From: Sulfurimonas sediminis
GTDB lineage: Bacteria > Campylobacterota > Campylobacteria > Campylobacterales > Sulfurimonadaceae
NCBI RefSeq assembly: GCF_014905115.1
Contig: NZ_CP041235.1
Span: 1,488,001-1,552,000 of the forward strand
Direction of reading: 5' to 3'
DNA length: 64,000 nt
Shown piece by piece: positions 1-9,303 of this stretch. The stretch's first letter is position 1, and each line of letters opens with the position of its first letter. The notes below the pieces were generated by a model. That model saw nothing but the letters and a program-made list of their open reading frames with translations, had not been told where the DNA came from and did not search any database. The position numbers were made by a program, and so were the translations under genes.

Positions 1-661
1 CATTGAGACTTTGTGCGATTTCTCGTACCTTTTCATTGCCGGTTACAATTTCAATACCCAGGGCAGCCTGCCCCATTGGCGGTATCATCATATCAAGAGA
101 GAGCTTTTGGGTATAGGGAATATCTTTGAGCAAATCGAGTCTGCTGAGTCCTATCCATGCCAAAATTATCGCATCGTACTGCCCTTCTTGTAACTTTCTC
201 AAACGTGTGTTGACATTTCCTCTCAAATCCTTGACTTTTAAATCAGGTCTTTTTTGCAAAAGTTGCATCCTGCGTCGCAGACTTGTTGTCCCAACCACTG
301 CGCCCTCCGGCAAATCTTCAAGTGTTTTGTAAGTATGCGATAAAAAAACATCACTTTGGTCCTGACGTTGCGTCACAGCTATCAGTTCCAGACCATCGGG
401 AATATATGTCGGCACATCTTTTAAACTGTGTACAGCAAGCTCTGCATTGCCTGTGAGCATCTCATCTTCAAGCTCTTTGGTAAAATGCCCTTTCCCACCG
501 ATGAGAGCCAAAGGTTTGTCTAAAACCTTATCGCCGTTACTTACTATTTTGTTAAGCACTACTTCTATTTCAGGAAAACTTACTTCAATTCTTTCCTTGA
601 TATGATATGCCTGCCAAAGTGCCAAGTCTGAAACACGTGTTGCTATTGTTAATTTTTGCAT
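1..661 (-). CDS. hemC: Porphobilinogen deaminase (hydroxymethylbilane synthase), 3' end cut by window
   Basis: HemC condenses four porphobilinogens into hydroxymethylbilane in tetrapyrrole synthesis. I read this frame by hand on the minus strand. It starts with ATG at 661 (MQKLTIATRVSDLALWQA) and runs open for about 220 residues to the window edge, with the family features ATR-x-S-x-LALWQ, LIGGKGHFTKELE, AVHSLKDVPT and GQAALGIE. The dipyrromethane-cofactor cysteine would lie beyond the edge. The ATG shares one base with the TAA of the DsbC-like gene upstream (TAATG), so the two are probably translationally coupled. The next genes upstream in this strand include hemA, so two haem-pathway genes share the cluster. 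Confidence 0.95.
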   Translation of the reverse strand, partial: MQKLTIATRVSDLALWQAYHIKERIEVSFPEIEVVLNKIVSNGDKVLDKPLALIGGKGHFTKELEDEMLTGNAELAVHSLKDVPTYIPDGLELIAVTQRQDQSDVFLSHTYKTLEDLPEGAVVGTTSLRRRMQLLQKRPDLKVKDLRGNVNTRLRKLQEGQYDAIILAWIGLSRLDLLKDIPYTQKLSLDMMIPPMGQAALGIEIVTGNEKVREIAQSLN

Positions 662-1494
662 TACTTCACTTTTAGGTATTTTTTCTTTGTGTTATCTACA
701 GAACCGTCAAGATAAACCGTCGGTGTTCCGCCAACCATAAGGTCAGTAGCTACAAGCCTGTCGTGGTTAAACTGCTTGATTACACTGGGATTTTGAATAT
801 CTTCAGGTGTAATATTTGTCCCTTCTGCTTTATTAAACGCTTCAAGAATTTTTTTGACATTTTTTTCTCTTGGATTGACTGAAACATTATAAAGTTTTAA
901 TACAACATCTTTTACACCTTGATGTTCTGCGGCAATTGCTGCTTTAACCAGTGTTGCTGAAGCAGGATGAATTCTTTCGAGTGGAAAATGGTAATAATAT
1001 ACAGCAAACTTTTGGGGCTCTTTTTTCATATCTTTAATCGCCCCTGGCACAAACCCTCTGCAAAAAGGACACAGTGGATCTGAAAAAATGACTATTTTAT
1101 GTTTCGCATTGGCATTGCCGTAAATCAAATTTTCTTTTGCATAATGTCTGGCTTTTATTGTTGGTTTAACCTTGTCAACAAGAGTTTCTCCTGTATTTAT
1201 ATCTGTCAAATCTTTTGTAATCATCTGTCCGTTTGAAAACCAAATCATTTTTTGGCGAATTACCTGCTTTGGCTTGTTTTTCAAAACAGCTTTCACATTT
1301 ACAATATAGGCATTCCATTTTGGAAGCTGCTTGAGTGATGTAACATCCTCTACTTTCACATCTACTGATTTGAGTCTGGGATTTTCACTAAATTTATCTT
1401 CTAAAAAATCTTCTATTTTTTCACTTGCTGTACTTGCATAAAGAAAACTACTTAAGAGTAGCGTCGTGCTCAATAATTTCAACATCAATGACAT
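661..1494 (-). CDS. Periplasmic DsbC-like thiol-disulfide interchange protein
   Basis: 277 residues. The N-terminus (MLKLLSTTLLLSSFLYA) is a signal peptide. Residues about 30-120 are a poorly recognised N-terminal domain. From about 120 there is a thioredoxin fold with the active site CPFC inside FSDPLCPFCRGF, and the cis-Pro motif GGTPT near the C-terminus. Family members with this layout oxidise or isomerise disulfides in the periplasm. The start overlaps the 3' end of fxsA by 47 bases; the Met at residue 4 is an equally good start. A DsbC/DsbG-type role is inferred from the fold and active site. I cannot tell oxidase from isomerase. Confidence 0.85.
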   Translation of the reverse strand: MSLMLKLLSTTLLLSSFLYASTASEKIEDFLEDKFSENPRLKSVDVKVEDVTSLKQLPKWNAYIVNVKAVLKNKPKQVIRQKMIWFSNGQMITKDLTDINTGETLVDKVKPTIKARHYAKENLIYGNANAKHKIVIFSDPLCPFCRGFVPGAIKDMKKEPQKFAVYYYHFPLERIHPASATLVKAAIAAEHQGVKDVVLKLYNVSVNPREKNVKKILEAFNKAEGTNITPEDIQNPSVIKQFNHDRLVATDLMVGGTPTVYLDGSVDNTKKKYLKVK

Positions 1495-1879
1495 CTGAAT
1501 CCTTTGTTATATTATTTTGTTCTTCAAAAGAAGAATTACATTTTCCTGATTTTACATTATAACGGTTAACAATCATACTCGTAAAAACACTAAACTGCAT
1601 GAATATACCTAATATGTCTGTTAAAAACCCAGGAATAATCAGCAGTATGGCACCAATCAGGGTAAAAAGATTTAGTCTTTCAAACTGCTCAAGGTCAATG
1701 CAGTTATAAGAGACTGCCGTCATGTTTTCGATCAAGCTTTTTCTAAAATTCACTAAAATGGATATACCTATAAATGCGCTCAAGAGAATCTCAAAAAAAG
1801 TGGCAAGTCCTCCTATAGCAGAAGAAATCTGCACAGATACAAGTACTTCCAAAAAAAGATAGACTAAAAAATAAATCAT
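1448..1879 (-). CDS. fxsA: FxsA family inner-membrane protein
   Basis: 143 residues with three to four hydrophobic segments: about 1-20, 24-45, 70-85 and 88-105. The family signature IPGFLTDILG follows the third segment. FxsA in E. coli lessens phage T7 exclusion by the F plasmid; its normal cellular role is not known. The gene lies directly against proS (stop and start adjoin at 1879/1880) and overlaps the DsbC-like gene, so it is part of one operon with proS and hemC. In Campylobacter jejuni an FxsA-like gene sits in the same position between proS and hemC, as I recall, which supports the call. The C-terminal tail (about 110-143) is polar and not conserved in the family. Confidence 0.85.
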   Translation of the reverse strand: MIYFLVYLFLEVLVSVQISSAIGGLATFFEILLSAFIGISILVNFRKSLIENMTAVSYNCIDLEQFERLNLFTLIGAILLIIPGFLTDILGIFMQFSVFTSMIVNRYNVKSGKCNSSFEEQNNITKDSDVIDVEIIEHDATLK

Positions 1880-3583
1880 TTAAATCAGTTCCGTAATTTT
1901 ATCAAATATCTCTTCACTCTTGATATCTCTTTTTTCTTTTGTTGCTCTGTCAAAAATCTGCACATGTCCATTTTGCAACTCTTTTCCGATAACAATCGTA
2001 TACGGGAATCCGATAAGTTCCGCATCTTTCATTTTAAATCCAAAACGTTCTTTTCTGTCATCGAGCATTACTTCCACATTTGCATCCTGCAGCTGCTTGT
2101 AAAGTTGTTCACCTGCTTGCACCTGCGCCTCATCTTTGATGTTACTTATCATAATATTTACCATATACGGTGCTGTTTCTTTTGTCCAGATACAGCCATT
2201 TTCATCATGATGCTGTTCTACAACTGCTGCTACAAGGCGTGAAACACCCATTCCGTAAGTCCCCATAATAAAAGGCTGTGCTTTTCCGTTTTCATCTAAA
2301 AACTCGGCTTTTAATGCTTTGGAATATGTCGTTCCGAGTTTAAAGATATGCCCTACTTCTATACCTTTTGTAAAAGAGAGCTCACCATCACAGTGCGGGC
2401 AGATATCCCCCTCATTTACTTCTGCTATATCTGCGAAATAAGCAGCATTACTGAGCACCGACAAATCTACACCTATAAAGTGATAATCTGCTTCATTTGC
2501 CCCACAGATTAAATTTGTGGCATCTTTTAAATCACTGTCAATGACATGTTTTGCCTTGTCTTGATCAAGCGGCCCTATAAAACCGGGAACCAATCCTCTC
2601 TCTTTGAGTTCTTCTTCTGTCACATCCACAATATCAAGCGCTTCTGTTGCATTGATCGCTTTTACTTCCTGAAGATTATCGCATCCGCGCACAAAGAAAA
2701 GAACAATTTCACTTGCATCTTCATATATAATTTTTTTTGCAACACATTTAACCGTATAATAAGGGTCTATTTTGAAAAACTCTGCAAGTTCATCTATTGT
2801 TTTTATCTCCGGTGTTTTAAACTTATTAAAAGAAGCTTCAGGAGCTTCAGGAATATTTGAGCGTTTGCTTCTTGAAGCTGCTTCTATATTGGCACCGTAT
2901 TCACACTTTGAACAAACAGCAATTGTATCTTCACCACTCTCTGCCAAAACCATAAGCTCTTTGGAACCGCTTCCACCAATGGCACCACTGTCAGCTTCTA
3001 CCACTCTGAAATCAAGCCCCATACGGGTAAGTATCTTTTTGTATACTGCTTCCATTGCATCAAATTCTCTGTCCAAATCTTCTGCTGTAGCATGAAAAGA
3101 GTAGGCATCCTGCATAATAAACTCTCGGCCACGCATAAGCCCAAAACGAGGACGGGCCTCATCACGGAATTTTGTCTTAATCTGATACAGATTTAATGGC
3201 AGATTTTTATAAGATGTCACACGGTTGCGGACAACATCAACCATCATCTCTTCATGTGTGGGTCCGAGTACGAAAAGATTGTTTTTTCTGTCGTGAAAAC
3301 GAAGCAGTTCTTTGCCGAACTTTTCTATTCTTCCACTCTCCTGCCACAACTCTGCGGGTGTTACAAAAGAGAGTTCCACTTCCTGGGCACCTACTTTTGT
3401 CATCTCTTCATTGATGATATTTTCTATTTTTTTAATCACTCTTTTTGCTAACGGCAGATAATTATACAAACCTGCAGCAACCTGTGTAATAAATCCTGCA
3501 CGAGATAAAAATATATGACTCGGAAGTGTAGCATCTGATGGTGCCTCTTTAGTTGTCGGTATAAAAGCTTTACTTCTTCTCAA
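1880..3583 (-). CDS. proS: Prolyl-tRNA synthetase
   Basis: 567 residues, the usual length of the bacterial long-form ProRS. It charges tRNA-Pro with proline. Class II catalytic motifs are visible: motif 2 around [17 protein letters not shown] and motif 3 near [11 protein letters not shown]. Between them (about 225-400) lies the YbaK-like INS editing domain that clears mischarged Ala-tRNA-Pro. The C-terminal anticodon-binding domain contains [18 protein letters not shown]. Start [10 protein letters not shown] is typical. Only three bases separate it from the hemA stop, so it belongs to the same minus-strand operon. Confidence 0.97.
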   Translation of the reverse strand: MRRSKAFIPTTKEAPSDATLPSHIFLSRAGFITQVAAGLYNYLPLAKRVIKKIENIINEEMTKVGAQEVELSFVTPAELWQESGRIEKFGKELLRFHDRKNNLFVLGPTHEEMMVDVVRNRVTSYKNLPLNLYQIKTKFRDEARPRFGLMRGREFIMQDAYSFHATAEDLDREFDAMEAVYKKILTRMGLDFRVVEADSGAIGGSGSKELMVLAESGEDTIAVCSKCEYGANIEAASRSKRSNIPEAPEASFNKFKTPEIKTIDELAEFFKIDPYYTVKCVAKKIIYEDASEIVLFFVRGCDNLQEVKAINATEALDIVDVTEEELKERGLVPGFIGPLDQDKAKHVIDSDLKDATNLICGANEADYHFIGVDLSVLSNAAYFADIAEVNEGDICPHCDGELSFTKGIEVGHIFKLGTTYSKALKAEFLDENGKAQPFIMGTYGMGVSRLVAAVVEQHHDENGCIWTKETAPYMVNIMISNIKDEAQVQAGEQLYKQLQDANVEVMLDDRKERFGFKMKDAELIGFPYTIVIGKELQNGHVQIFDRATKEKRDIKSEEIFDKITELI

Positions 3584-3586
3584 ATT

Positions 3587-4867
3587 TTAATCCTTTTTTA
3601 AATGGTGTTTGTACTGGTCTGGAATATTGTCATGTTCATCATTAAGAATATACTGCATTGCTCCGGTAACAGAATCACTTTTGGCTTCATGCGAGGCAGC
3701 ACGCATCTTTTTTGTCATATCATGCAAAAATCTTTTGATTGCCTGATGCGCCATTTTTTGGGCTTGCTTTTCATACTCTTGAGGCAGAAAACCTTTTTTA
3801 ACCGCACGTTGTGTCTCTTCCTGTGCGGCTTTTTCGGCTTTTTTATAAATCTCTTTTATGATAGGTTCCACATTGAGTGTATCAAGCCACTCATAAAACT
3901 CCACAACACTTCGCCCTACAATTCCGTGTGCCTGTCTTACATACTGTTCTCTTTGTGCTTTGTTCGCATCTACAATATCTTTTATATCATCCACAACAAA
4001 AAGAAAAATATTTTCTCTGTTTTTTATATCAATATCTCTTGGAACAGCCAGGTCAAACCAGAATCTCTCAAAATCTACATCTTCTATAAGTTCGTTGGTA
4101 ATAATAGGATAAGAGGAAGCCGTAGCAGTAAATATAATGTCAAATTCGTTAACCGCTTTGTCCAGGTCTCCAAATTCATATACTTTCGCATTGCACTCCT
4201 GTGCCAAAGTCTGGGCTTTTTGCTTGGTTCTGTTTGCAATAAAAGTTTCCACTCCATCCGAGACAAGGTGTTTTGCACAGATTTCACTCATTTCACCTAC
4301 ACCAATCACAAGTGCTTTTTTTTCACGTAAATTTTGAACCTTTTCTTTAATCTGTTTTATTGCTACAGAAGCCACAGAAACCGGTTTTGAGGATATATCG
4401 GTAAGATTTCTTACCTTTGCAGCACATTTAAACGCATGAGAGAGTGCTCGTGACATTTTTTTATCCGAATAACCGCGTTCATTAGAGAATTTAAAAGCAT
4501 CTTTTAACTGTCCTGCAATCTGTGTCTCACCGACTACCATAGAGTCTATAGAACTTGCAACCGCAAAAAGATGATGAATAGCACTACTGTCATCAACTAT
4601 CTCAGCAGTTTTTCGTAAAACCTCTTCCGGCAAACCACCTTTGAATGCCAGTAACTTCATCATATGTTCTGTTGCTTCTTCAATGTCACTGCAGCACACA
4701 TACAGTTCCATACGGTTACATGTAGCCAGCATGACAGCTTCACTGATGTTAGGCGATTTGAGAAGTCTTTGCAGACATGCCTCTTTCTCTTCATCCGTAT
4801 AGGTGAACTTTTCTCTCAGTTCCAAATCGCTGTTTTTATGTGAAAGACTTACAATTAAATAATGCAT
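3587..4867 (-). CDS. hemA: Glutamyl-tRNA reductase
   Basis: 426 residues. HemA reduces Glu-tRNA to glutamate-1-semialdehyde, the first committed step of C5 haem synthesis. The catalytic cysteine is in ATCNRMELYV, preceded by SHKNSDLELREKF. A Rossmann NADPH domain (VIGVGEMSE) and a C-terminal dimerisation domain follow. I place the start at the ATG at 4867 rather than the TTG one codon upstream, because MHYLIVS matches the family. The ATG overlaps the TGA of the polyprenyl synthase gene by one base. Near-copies of the iterated palindrome occur here (TTACATGTAG at 4716). Confidence 0.96.
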   Translation of the reverse strand: MHYLIVSLSHKNSDLELREKFTYTDEEKEACLQRLLKSPNISEAVMLATCNRMELYVCCSDIEEATEHMMKLLAFKGGLPEEVLRKTAEIVDDSSAIHHLFAVASSIDSMVVGETQIAGQLKDAFKFSNERGYSDKKMSRALSHAFKCAAKVRNLTDISSKPVSVASVAIKQIKEKVQNLREKKALVIGVGEMSEICAKHLVSDGVETFIANRTKQKAQTLAQECNAKVYEFGDLDKAVNEFDIIFTATASSYPIITNELIEDVDFERFWFDLAVPRDIDIKNRENIFLFVVDDIKDIVDANKAQREQYVRQAHGIVGRSVVEFYEWLDTLNVEPIIKEIYKKAEKAAQEETQRAVKKGFLPQEYEKQAQKMAHQAIKRFLHDMTKKMRAASHEAKSDSVTGAMQYILNDEHDNIPDQYKHHLKKD

Positions 4868-5754
4868 CAATAACTTCTTTGTATCATTGTATCTAAAATG
4901 GCAACCAAATCTTCATCTTCATGCAAAGCACTCTTCGCCTCGTTTGAGAGTTTCTGTGCCAGTTCAAAAGATTTTTCTATAGTTTTATGTTCTTGCATTT
5001 TCTTTTTCATCCATAAGAGTTCTTCTTCTGTAGGTTTTTTCGCATGCAGAGATATAAGCTTTTGCTGATCTTTTGATTCAAGTGCATTATAAAGATAAAT
5101 ATACGGCAAAGTACATTTGCCCTCTACATAATCATTCATCGCAGGTTTTCCAAGCGTTGCTTCATCTGATGTAATATCAAGAATATCATCTATAATTTGA
5201 AATGAAAGTCCTAAGTTACGTCCGTAAAGAGCATATTTGTCTGCATCTTTTCCTGCCAGCAAAGCACTCGCTTTTGCAGCTGCTTCAATGAGTGTAGCGG
5301 TTTTGAGATAGAGCATATCAAGGTAACGCTCTTCATCGCTGTTAAAACTTTCTGCCATCTTTACATCCATCATTTCACCCTTGGAGAGTGCCGTAACCGA
5401 TGAAGCAATTGTCTGTGCTACTGCTTTGTCAAAGGCAACAAGTTCGGTAAAGGCTTTTGAGTATAAAATATCTCCAAGCATGACAGCTGTTTTGCTTCCG
5501 TCTGTTGCATTTACCGATGCTGCTCCGCGTCTGGTCATTGCATCATCTATAACATCATCATGTAAAAGTGAGGCAGCATGAATCAGTTCTACTATGGCGG
5601 CTAAAAGAGGAGCATCCTTGTGTTTTGGAGCAATTTTAAGAATAAGCTTTGCCCGAAGTCTTTTTCCTCCCTGCAGCATTGCAAACAGACGGGTCACTTC
5701 ATTATAATCACACTCTTGTATCAATCTTTTTATTTGTGCTTCTACTCTTTGCAT
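4867..5754 (-). CDS. Trans-polyprenyl diphosphate synthase
   Basis: 295 residues, an all-helical isoprenyl synthase. The first Asp-rich motif is in LLHDDVIDDAMTRRGA and the second in FQIIDDILDITSD, both binding Mg-diphosphate. Length and the GKPAMNDYVEGKCTLP segment match long-chain (C30-C40) synthases that make the quinone side chain. In a menaquinone-using Campylobacterota cell this would supply the menaquinone tail; product length cannot be read from sequence. It sits between hemA and a small exported protein, an order also seen in Campylobacter. Confidence 0.9.
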   Translation of the reverse strand: MQRVEAQIKRLIQECDYNEVTRLFAMLQGGKRLRAKLILKIAPKHKDAPLLAAIVELIHAASLLHDDVIDDAMTRRGAASVNATDGSKTAVMLGDILYSKAFTELVAFDKAVAQTIASSVTALSKGEMMDVKMAESFNSDEERYLDMLYLKTATLIEAAAKASALLAGKDADKYALYGRNLGLSFQIIDDILDITSDEATLGKPAMNDYVEGKCTLPYIYLYNALESKDQQKLISLHAKKPTEEELLWMKKKMQEHKTIEKSFELAQKLSNEAKSALHEDEDLVAILDTMIQRSY

Positions 5755-6186
5755 TTATCTCGTCTTTTGTTTATTTTTTGCTGTTTCTAATCTTATTTGC
5801 TCTTTATCATCAGAGAGATAAAGCTCAAATTTTGCAATATTTTTGTTTACATCAAACTCTTTAAATTTAACCAGTATATAGGGTACATTGTAAAAATCTG
5901 CTCCAGGAGTTTTTAGTGTAACCCGAAAACTTTGATTTTTATGATTCAAGTACAGTATATTTTGCGCTACATGTTTATCATAAGAACGCAAAATTACCAA
6001 ACCTTCATTCGTGTACAAAGTCCATCTAAATGTAAAAAGTCTTGTTTTGTTATCGTATTTTACAAGAATTTTCTTTGGCTCATCCTTTTTCAGTGAAATT
6101 TCCTGCACATCCTGCAAATCACCTGCAAAAAGAGCAGCACTGCAAAGAAACAATGCTCTCAGAAAAAACTGTAAAATACTTTTCAA
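5755..6186 (-). CDS. Exported protein of unknown function
   Basis: 143 residues with a clear signal peptide (about 1-22, ending SAALFAGD). The mature part has beta-strand-like alternation (KILVKYDNKTRLFTFRWTLY, YILVKFKEFDVNKN) and no cysteines or catalytic motif I recognise. It ends in a basic tail. The gene lies four bases after the DUF2018 gene and directly before the polyprenyl synthase gene. An exported protein of this size occupies the same slot in Campylobacter, so it is a conserved but uncharacterised member of the cluster. Confidence 0.8.
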   Translation of the reverse strand: MKSILQFFLRALFLCSAALFAGDLQDVQEISLKKDEPKKILVKYDNKTRLFTFRWTLYTNEGLVILRSYDKHVAQNILYLNHKNQSFRVTLKTPGADFYNVPYILVKFKEFDVNKNIAKFELYLSDDKEQIRLETAKNKQKTR

Positions 6187-6189
6187 CTC

Positions 6190-6477
6190 CTATTCGCTTT
6201 GAGAAAGAATATCACCCATAAGTTCTATGTAAATACTTTTTGCTTTGGTTGCAACCTCATCCAAATGACTTGCTTTATATCGTGCAACTGCTGTATCAAT
6301 ATCATCACCGACCTCCTCTTGGAGCATCAACTCCATTGCAGCAACTTTTTCGACAAACTTTTCAAGCTCCTGTCTTACTATATCATTGTTCGCATTAAAA
6401 ACAACATCCATAAATTTTGATCTTGGAGAACCTCCGAAAATATCATCTTCATCTTCAAATAATGCACTGTAACTCAT
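6190..6477 (-). CDS. DUF2018 family small helical protein
   Basis: 95 residues, acidic at the N-terminus (SALFEDEDDIFGG) and helical after about residue 25, with conserved-looking KFMDVVFNANND. It resembles the DUF2018 family (Helicobacter pylori HP0242 is the structural example, an intertwined homodimer as I recall). No function is established. It sits between argB and the exported-protein gene; 12 bases separate it from argB, so co-transcription is likely. Confidence 0.75.
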   Translation of the reverse strand: MSYSALFEDEDDIFGGSPRSKFMDVVFNANNDIVRQELEKFVEKVAAMELMLQEEVGDDIDTAVARYKASHLDEVATKAKSIYIELMGDILSQSE

Positions 6478-6489
6478 ACCTAATCCTTT

Positions 6490-7341
6490 TTATTTTACTA
6501 TTTGGGTACCTACACCCTCTGATGTAAACAACTCTAAAAGCATAGAGTGTTCAAGTCGTCCGTCAATTATATGTGCTTTATGCACACCGCCGTCTATCGC
6601 TTCGAGGCAGGCATCAACTTTTGGTACCATCCCGCCGTGAATCGTTCCGTTTTCTTTGAGCACTTTTACTTCATCTTTTGTCAAGGTTGCAAGAAGTTGT
6701 TTTTCTTTGTTTAAGACACCCGGTGTATCTGTCAAAAAGATTATTTTGTTTGCACCTATGGCTTTTGCAACATATGATGCACACAGATCAGCATTGATAT
6801 TGTACCCGGGATGACCCATCTCTTCACCCGCTGCAATAGGGGCTATAACAGGAATAAAGCCCTCTTTGATGAGATTTAAGACAACATCCGCTTTGACATT
6901 TGTAATATTGCCAGTCAATCCCCACTTGGAAAAATCTTTCGCCCTTGCACGGATAAAGTGTGCATCTTTACCACTGATACCTATTGCTTTTGCATCATGG
7001 GAATTAAGCAAAGAGACTATCTCTTTATTGATCTCTCCACTGAGTATCATTTCCACAATCCGCATCGTCTCTTTTGTAGTCACGCGCTGTCCGTCTATAA
7101 ACTCTGTTTCAATTTTAAGGGCTTCGAGCATATCGGTAATCTTTTTTCCACCGCCATGAACAATTACAGGTTTGATACCTACCAAATACATAAGTAAAAT
7201 ATCTTCTGCAAACTTCTCTTTTAATTCGGGAGATGTTTGTGCCGAGCCGCCATATTTGATAACGACAATCTCTTTTCTAAACTCACGAATAAACGGAAGT
7301 GCATCAAGGAGTGTTTTTACTGTTTCAACTTTTGCCTGCAA
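6490..7341 (-). CDS. argB: Acetylglutamate kinase
   Basis: 283 residues. ArgB phosphorylates N-acetylglutamate in arginine synthesis. Motifs of the amino-acid kinase fold are visible: VIKYGGSAQ, VHGGGKKI for substrate binding, NINADLCASYVA, FLTDTPGVL, and the C-terminal GGMVPKVDA. The start MQAKVETVKTLLDALPFIREF contains the N-terminal helix typical of the hexameric, arginine-inhibited type, so feedback inhibition by arginine is plausible. It heads the minus-strand run that ends with hemC. Another arginine gene, argG, is elsewhere in the window (34086). Confidence 0.96.
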   Translation of the reverse strand: MQAKVETVKTLLDALPFIREFRKEIVVIKYGGSAQTSPELKEKFAEDILLMYLVGIKPVIVHGGGKKITDMLEALKIETEFIDGQRVTTKETMRIVEMILSGEINKEIVSLLNSHDAKAIGISGKDAHFIRARAKDFSKWGLTGNITNVKADVVLNLIKEGFIPVIAPIAAGEEMGHPGYNINADLCASYVAKAIGANKIIFLTDTPGVLNKEKQLLATLTKDEVKVLKENGTIHGGMVPKVDACLEAIDGGVHKAHIIDGRLEHSMLLELFTSEGVGTQIVK

Positions 7342-7432
7342 TATTTCTATCCTTTATGCAAAATAATTTTGTTATTCTATCCAATCTTCTATTAATGCTA
7401 CTTAAGTAACTCTTCTTGTATCATAACTATGC

Positions 7433-7438
7433 TACAAT
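7433..7438 (+). promoter_or_regulatory. Candidate -10 box for the HdeD-like gene
   Basis: TACAAT lies 32 bases before the ATG at 7470, in the 128-bp gap between the divergent argB and HdeD-like genes. An AAGGA ribosome-binding site precedes the ATG. No convincing -35 box is visible, as is usual for sigma-70 promoters in this phylum. Nothing else is evident in the gap. Confidence 0.4.
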
Positions 7439-7469
7439 CGTTCTCAAATATTTACAATAAGGAAAAAAA

Positions 7470-8015
7470 ATGTGGAAGTATCCTATAGATGAGAATCTGT
7501 TTGACAAATTTAGCAAGTATTCAAAAATTACAGGTGTAATTTTTATCATTCTCGGAATAGTTGGTATTATATACCCTGTATTTATGACATTGGCTACCGT
7601 AACCTTTGTGGCATGGCTGATGATGTTTGGCGGTTTCATGGCTGGGTATTTTACCTATATAAGTGACAAAAGTGATGTTCTCGGATGGCTTAAAAGCTTT
7701 GTACTTATAGGGATCGGTGCTTTAATGATTTTTTATCCGATGACAGGAATCGGCACAGTAGGTCTGCTCCTGGCTATATACTTTTTTATGGATTCCTTTG
7801 CCAGTTTTTCTCTTGCTATGAATATGCGTCCTGCAAACGGTTGGATCTGGTGGATGATTAATGCCCTTTTTTCCATGTTAATCGGTATTTTGTTTATTGC
7901 AGGCTGGCCTTTTACTTCCACCTATCTCATAGGCTTACTTGTCGGTTTCAGTCTTTTCTTCGATGGCTTTGCCCTGCTTGTAACAGGGTCGATTTTCAAA
8001 AAAATGAACCGCTAA
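7470..8015 (+). CDS. HdeD/DUF308 family membrane protein
   Basis: 181 residues with six hydrophobic segments arranged in pairs, the pattern of HdeD (DUF308). Glycine-rich helices such as GVIFIILGIVGIIYP and GIGALMIFYP are typical. E. coli HdeD is linked to acid resistance, but the mechanism is unknown and no acid-stress partner is nearby. The APC permease starts one base after its stop, so the two are likely co-transcribed. Confidence 0.85.
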   Translation: MWKYPIDENLFDKFSKYSKITGVIFIILGIVGIIYPVFMTLATVTFVAWLMMFGGFMAGYFTYISDKSDVLGWLKSFVLIGIGALMIFYPMTGIGTVGLLLAIYFFMDSFASFSLAMNMRPANGWIWWMINALFSMLIGILFIAGWPFTSTYLIGLLVGFSLFFDGFALLVTGSIFKKMNR

Positions 8016-8016
8016 A

Positions 8017-9303
8017 ATGCAAAAACAAAAAGCATTTGGGCTTTGGAGTGCTGTCTTTTTAGGTATAGGTTCCATGGTAGGAGCCGGCATATTTATAGTT
8101 ATCGGACAAGCTGGTGCCATGGCTGGAAATATCGTCTGGCTCTCTTTTGTTTTTGGCGGGATTATAGCCCTTTTAAGTGGTTACTCTCTGGCAAAGCTGG
8201 CAGTACGCTACCAGTCACGCGGCGGGATAGTCGAGTATCTTGTCCAGGGTTTTGGAGAAAATATTTTCTCCGGTTCTATGGGTGTCATGTTTTATTTTTC
8301 CCAGCTTATTGCCATTGCAGCCGTTGCCAAATCATTCGGAACCTACAGTGCAACATTTATGCTTCACGGTGATACAGCCTGGGTCAATATATTTGCCATA
8401 GGCATTATCGCCTTTTTCACCCTTATAAATCTTGTTGGTGCTGCTTTTGTTGCAAAGGCGGAAAACATCATTGTCATCATAAAACTCGGAGTCCTTGTTA
8501 CCTTTGCTTTTTCGGCACTTTTTACGATACAGCCTCAGCTTTTAAGTGTAGCGGACATGCCTCCTGTAAGCGGTATGGTTTTTGCCATCGGCATTACATT
8601 TTTTGCCTACCAGGGTTTTAGTGTGATTACAAATTCTGTGGAGGATATGGACAATCCAAAAGTGACCATGATGCGTTCTATGTTTGTCGCCTTGCTCATT
8701 GTGGCGGCTTTATACATACTTACAAGTATCGCTGTTTTAGGAAACCTGCCGCTTGATAAAATTATTCAGACAAAAGACTATGCCCTGGCTGAAGCGGCAA
8801 AGCCCATTTTTGGTGAATGGGGATTTAAGATCATGGCCGCCACAGCACTCCTGGCAACAGCCTCGGCTATTAATGCCACACTTTATGCTGTGACTGACAT
8901 AGGATATACAATGGCAAAAGAGGGAAATCTTCCTGAAATATACGAATATAATATCTACCGCTCTTTTGAGGGACTCATTATCAGTGCGCTGCTGATTGTA
9001 CCGATGATACTCTTTTTCAATCTGGCACAAATCACAACTGTTGCCGCTATCGTCATGCTCATCGTTCAGGGCAGTACACATATTGCGCACTTAAATCTTC
9101 TGCAGGAGAGTGGCGCAAAAAAATATCTTGTTGTTTTGGCGATTTTTTCCATGTTTGGCGTTGCGGGAATCACCCTCTATTCTACCTATAAAACCATGCC
9201 TGAGATTGCATACTATCTTATAGTTACTTTTGCTTTGGCTTTTACAACAGAATATCTACTGCGATACTTCAAACAAAGAATCATTTCTAAACAAACACAC
9301 TAA
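8017..9303 (+). CDS. APC superfamily amino-acid permease
   Basis: 428 residues with about 12 transmembrane segments. TM1 has the unwound-helix motif GIGSMVGAGIF that binds the substrate amino group in APC transporters; TM6 contains FAYQGFSVITNSVEDM. It probably imports or exchanges an amino acid or amine, but substrate cannot be assigned. The gene follows the HdeD-like gene by one base and its 3' end overlaps the convergent lpxK by 17 bases. Confidence 0.88.
   Translation: MQKQKAFGLWSAVFLGIGSMVGAGIFIVIGQAGAMAGNIVWLSFVFGGIIALLSGYSLAKLAVRYQSRGGIVEYLVQGFGENIFSGSMGVMFYFSQLIAIAAVAKSFGTYSATFMLHGDTAWVNIFAIGIIAFFTLINLVGAAFVAKAENIIVIIKLGVLVTFAFSALFTIQPQLLSVADMPPVSGMVFAIGITFFAYQGFSVITNSVEDMDNPKVTMMRSMFVALLIVAALYILTSIAVLGNLPLDKIIQTKDYALAEAAKPIFGEWGFKIMAATALLATASAINATLYAVTDIGYTMAKEGNLPEIYEYNIYRSFEGLIISALLIVPMILFFNLAQITTVAAIVMLIVQGSTHIAHLNLLQESGAKKYLVVLAIFSMFGVAGITLYSTYKTMPEIAYYLIVTFALAFTTEYLLRYFKQRIISKQTH

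Noticed and set aside
3602-4330. 242-codon open frame on plus, opposite hemA
   Set aside because: It is antisense to a well-supported hemA, is rich in Phe/Cys/Ile as shadow frames are, and has no ribosome-binding site or recognisable domain.
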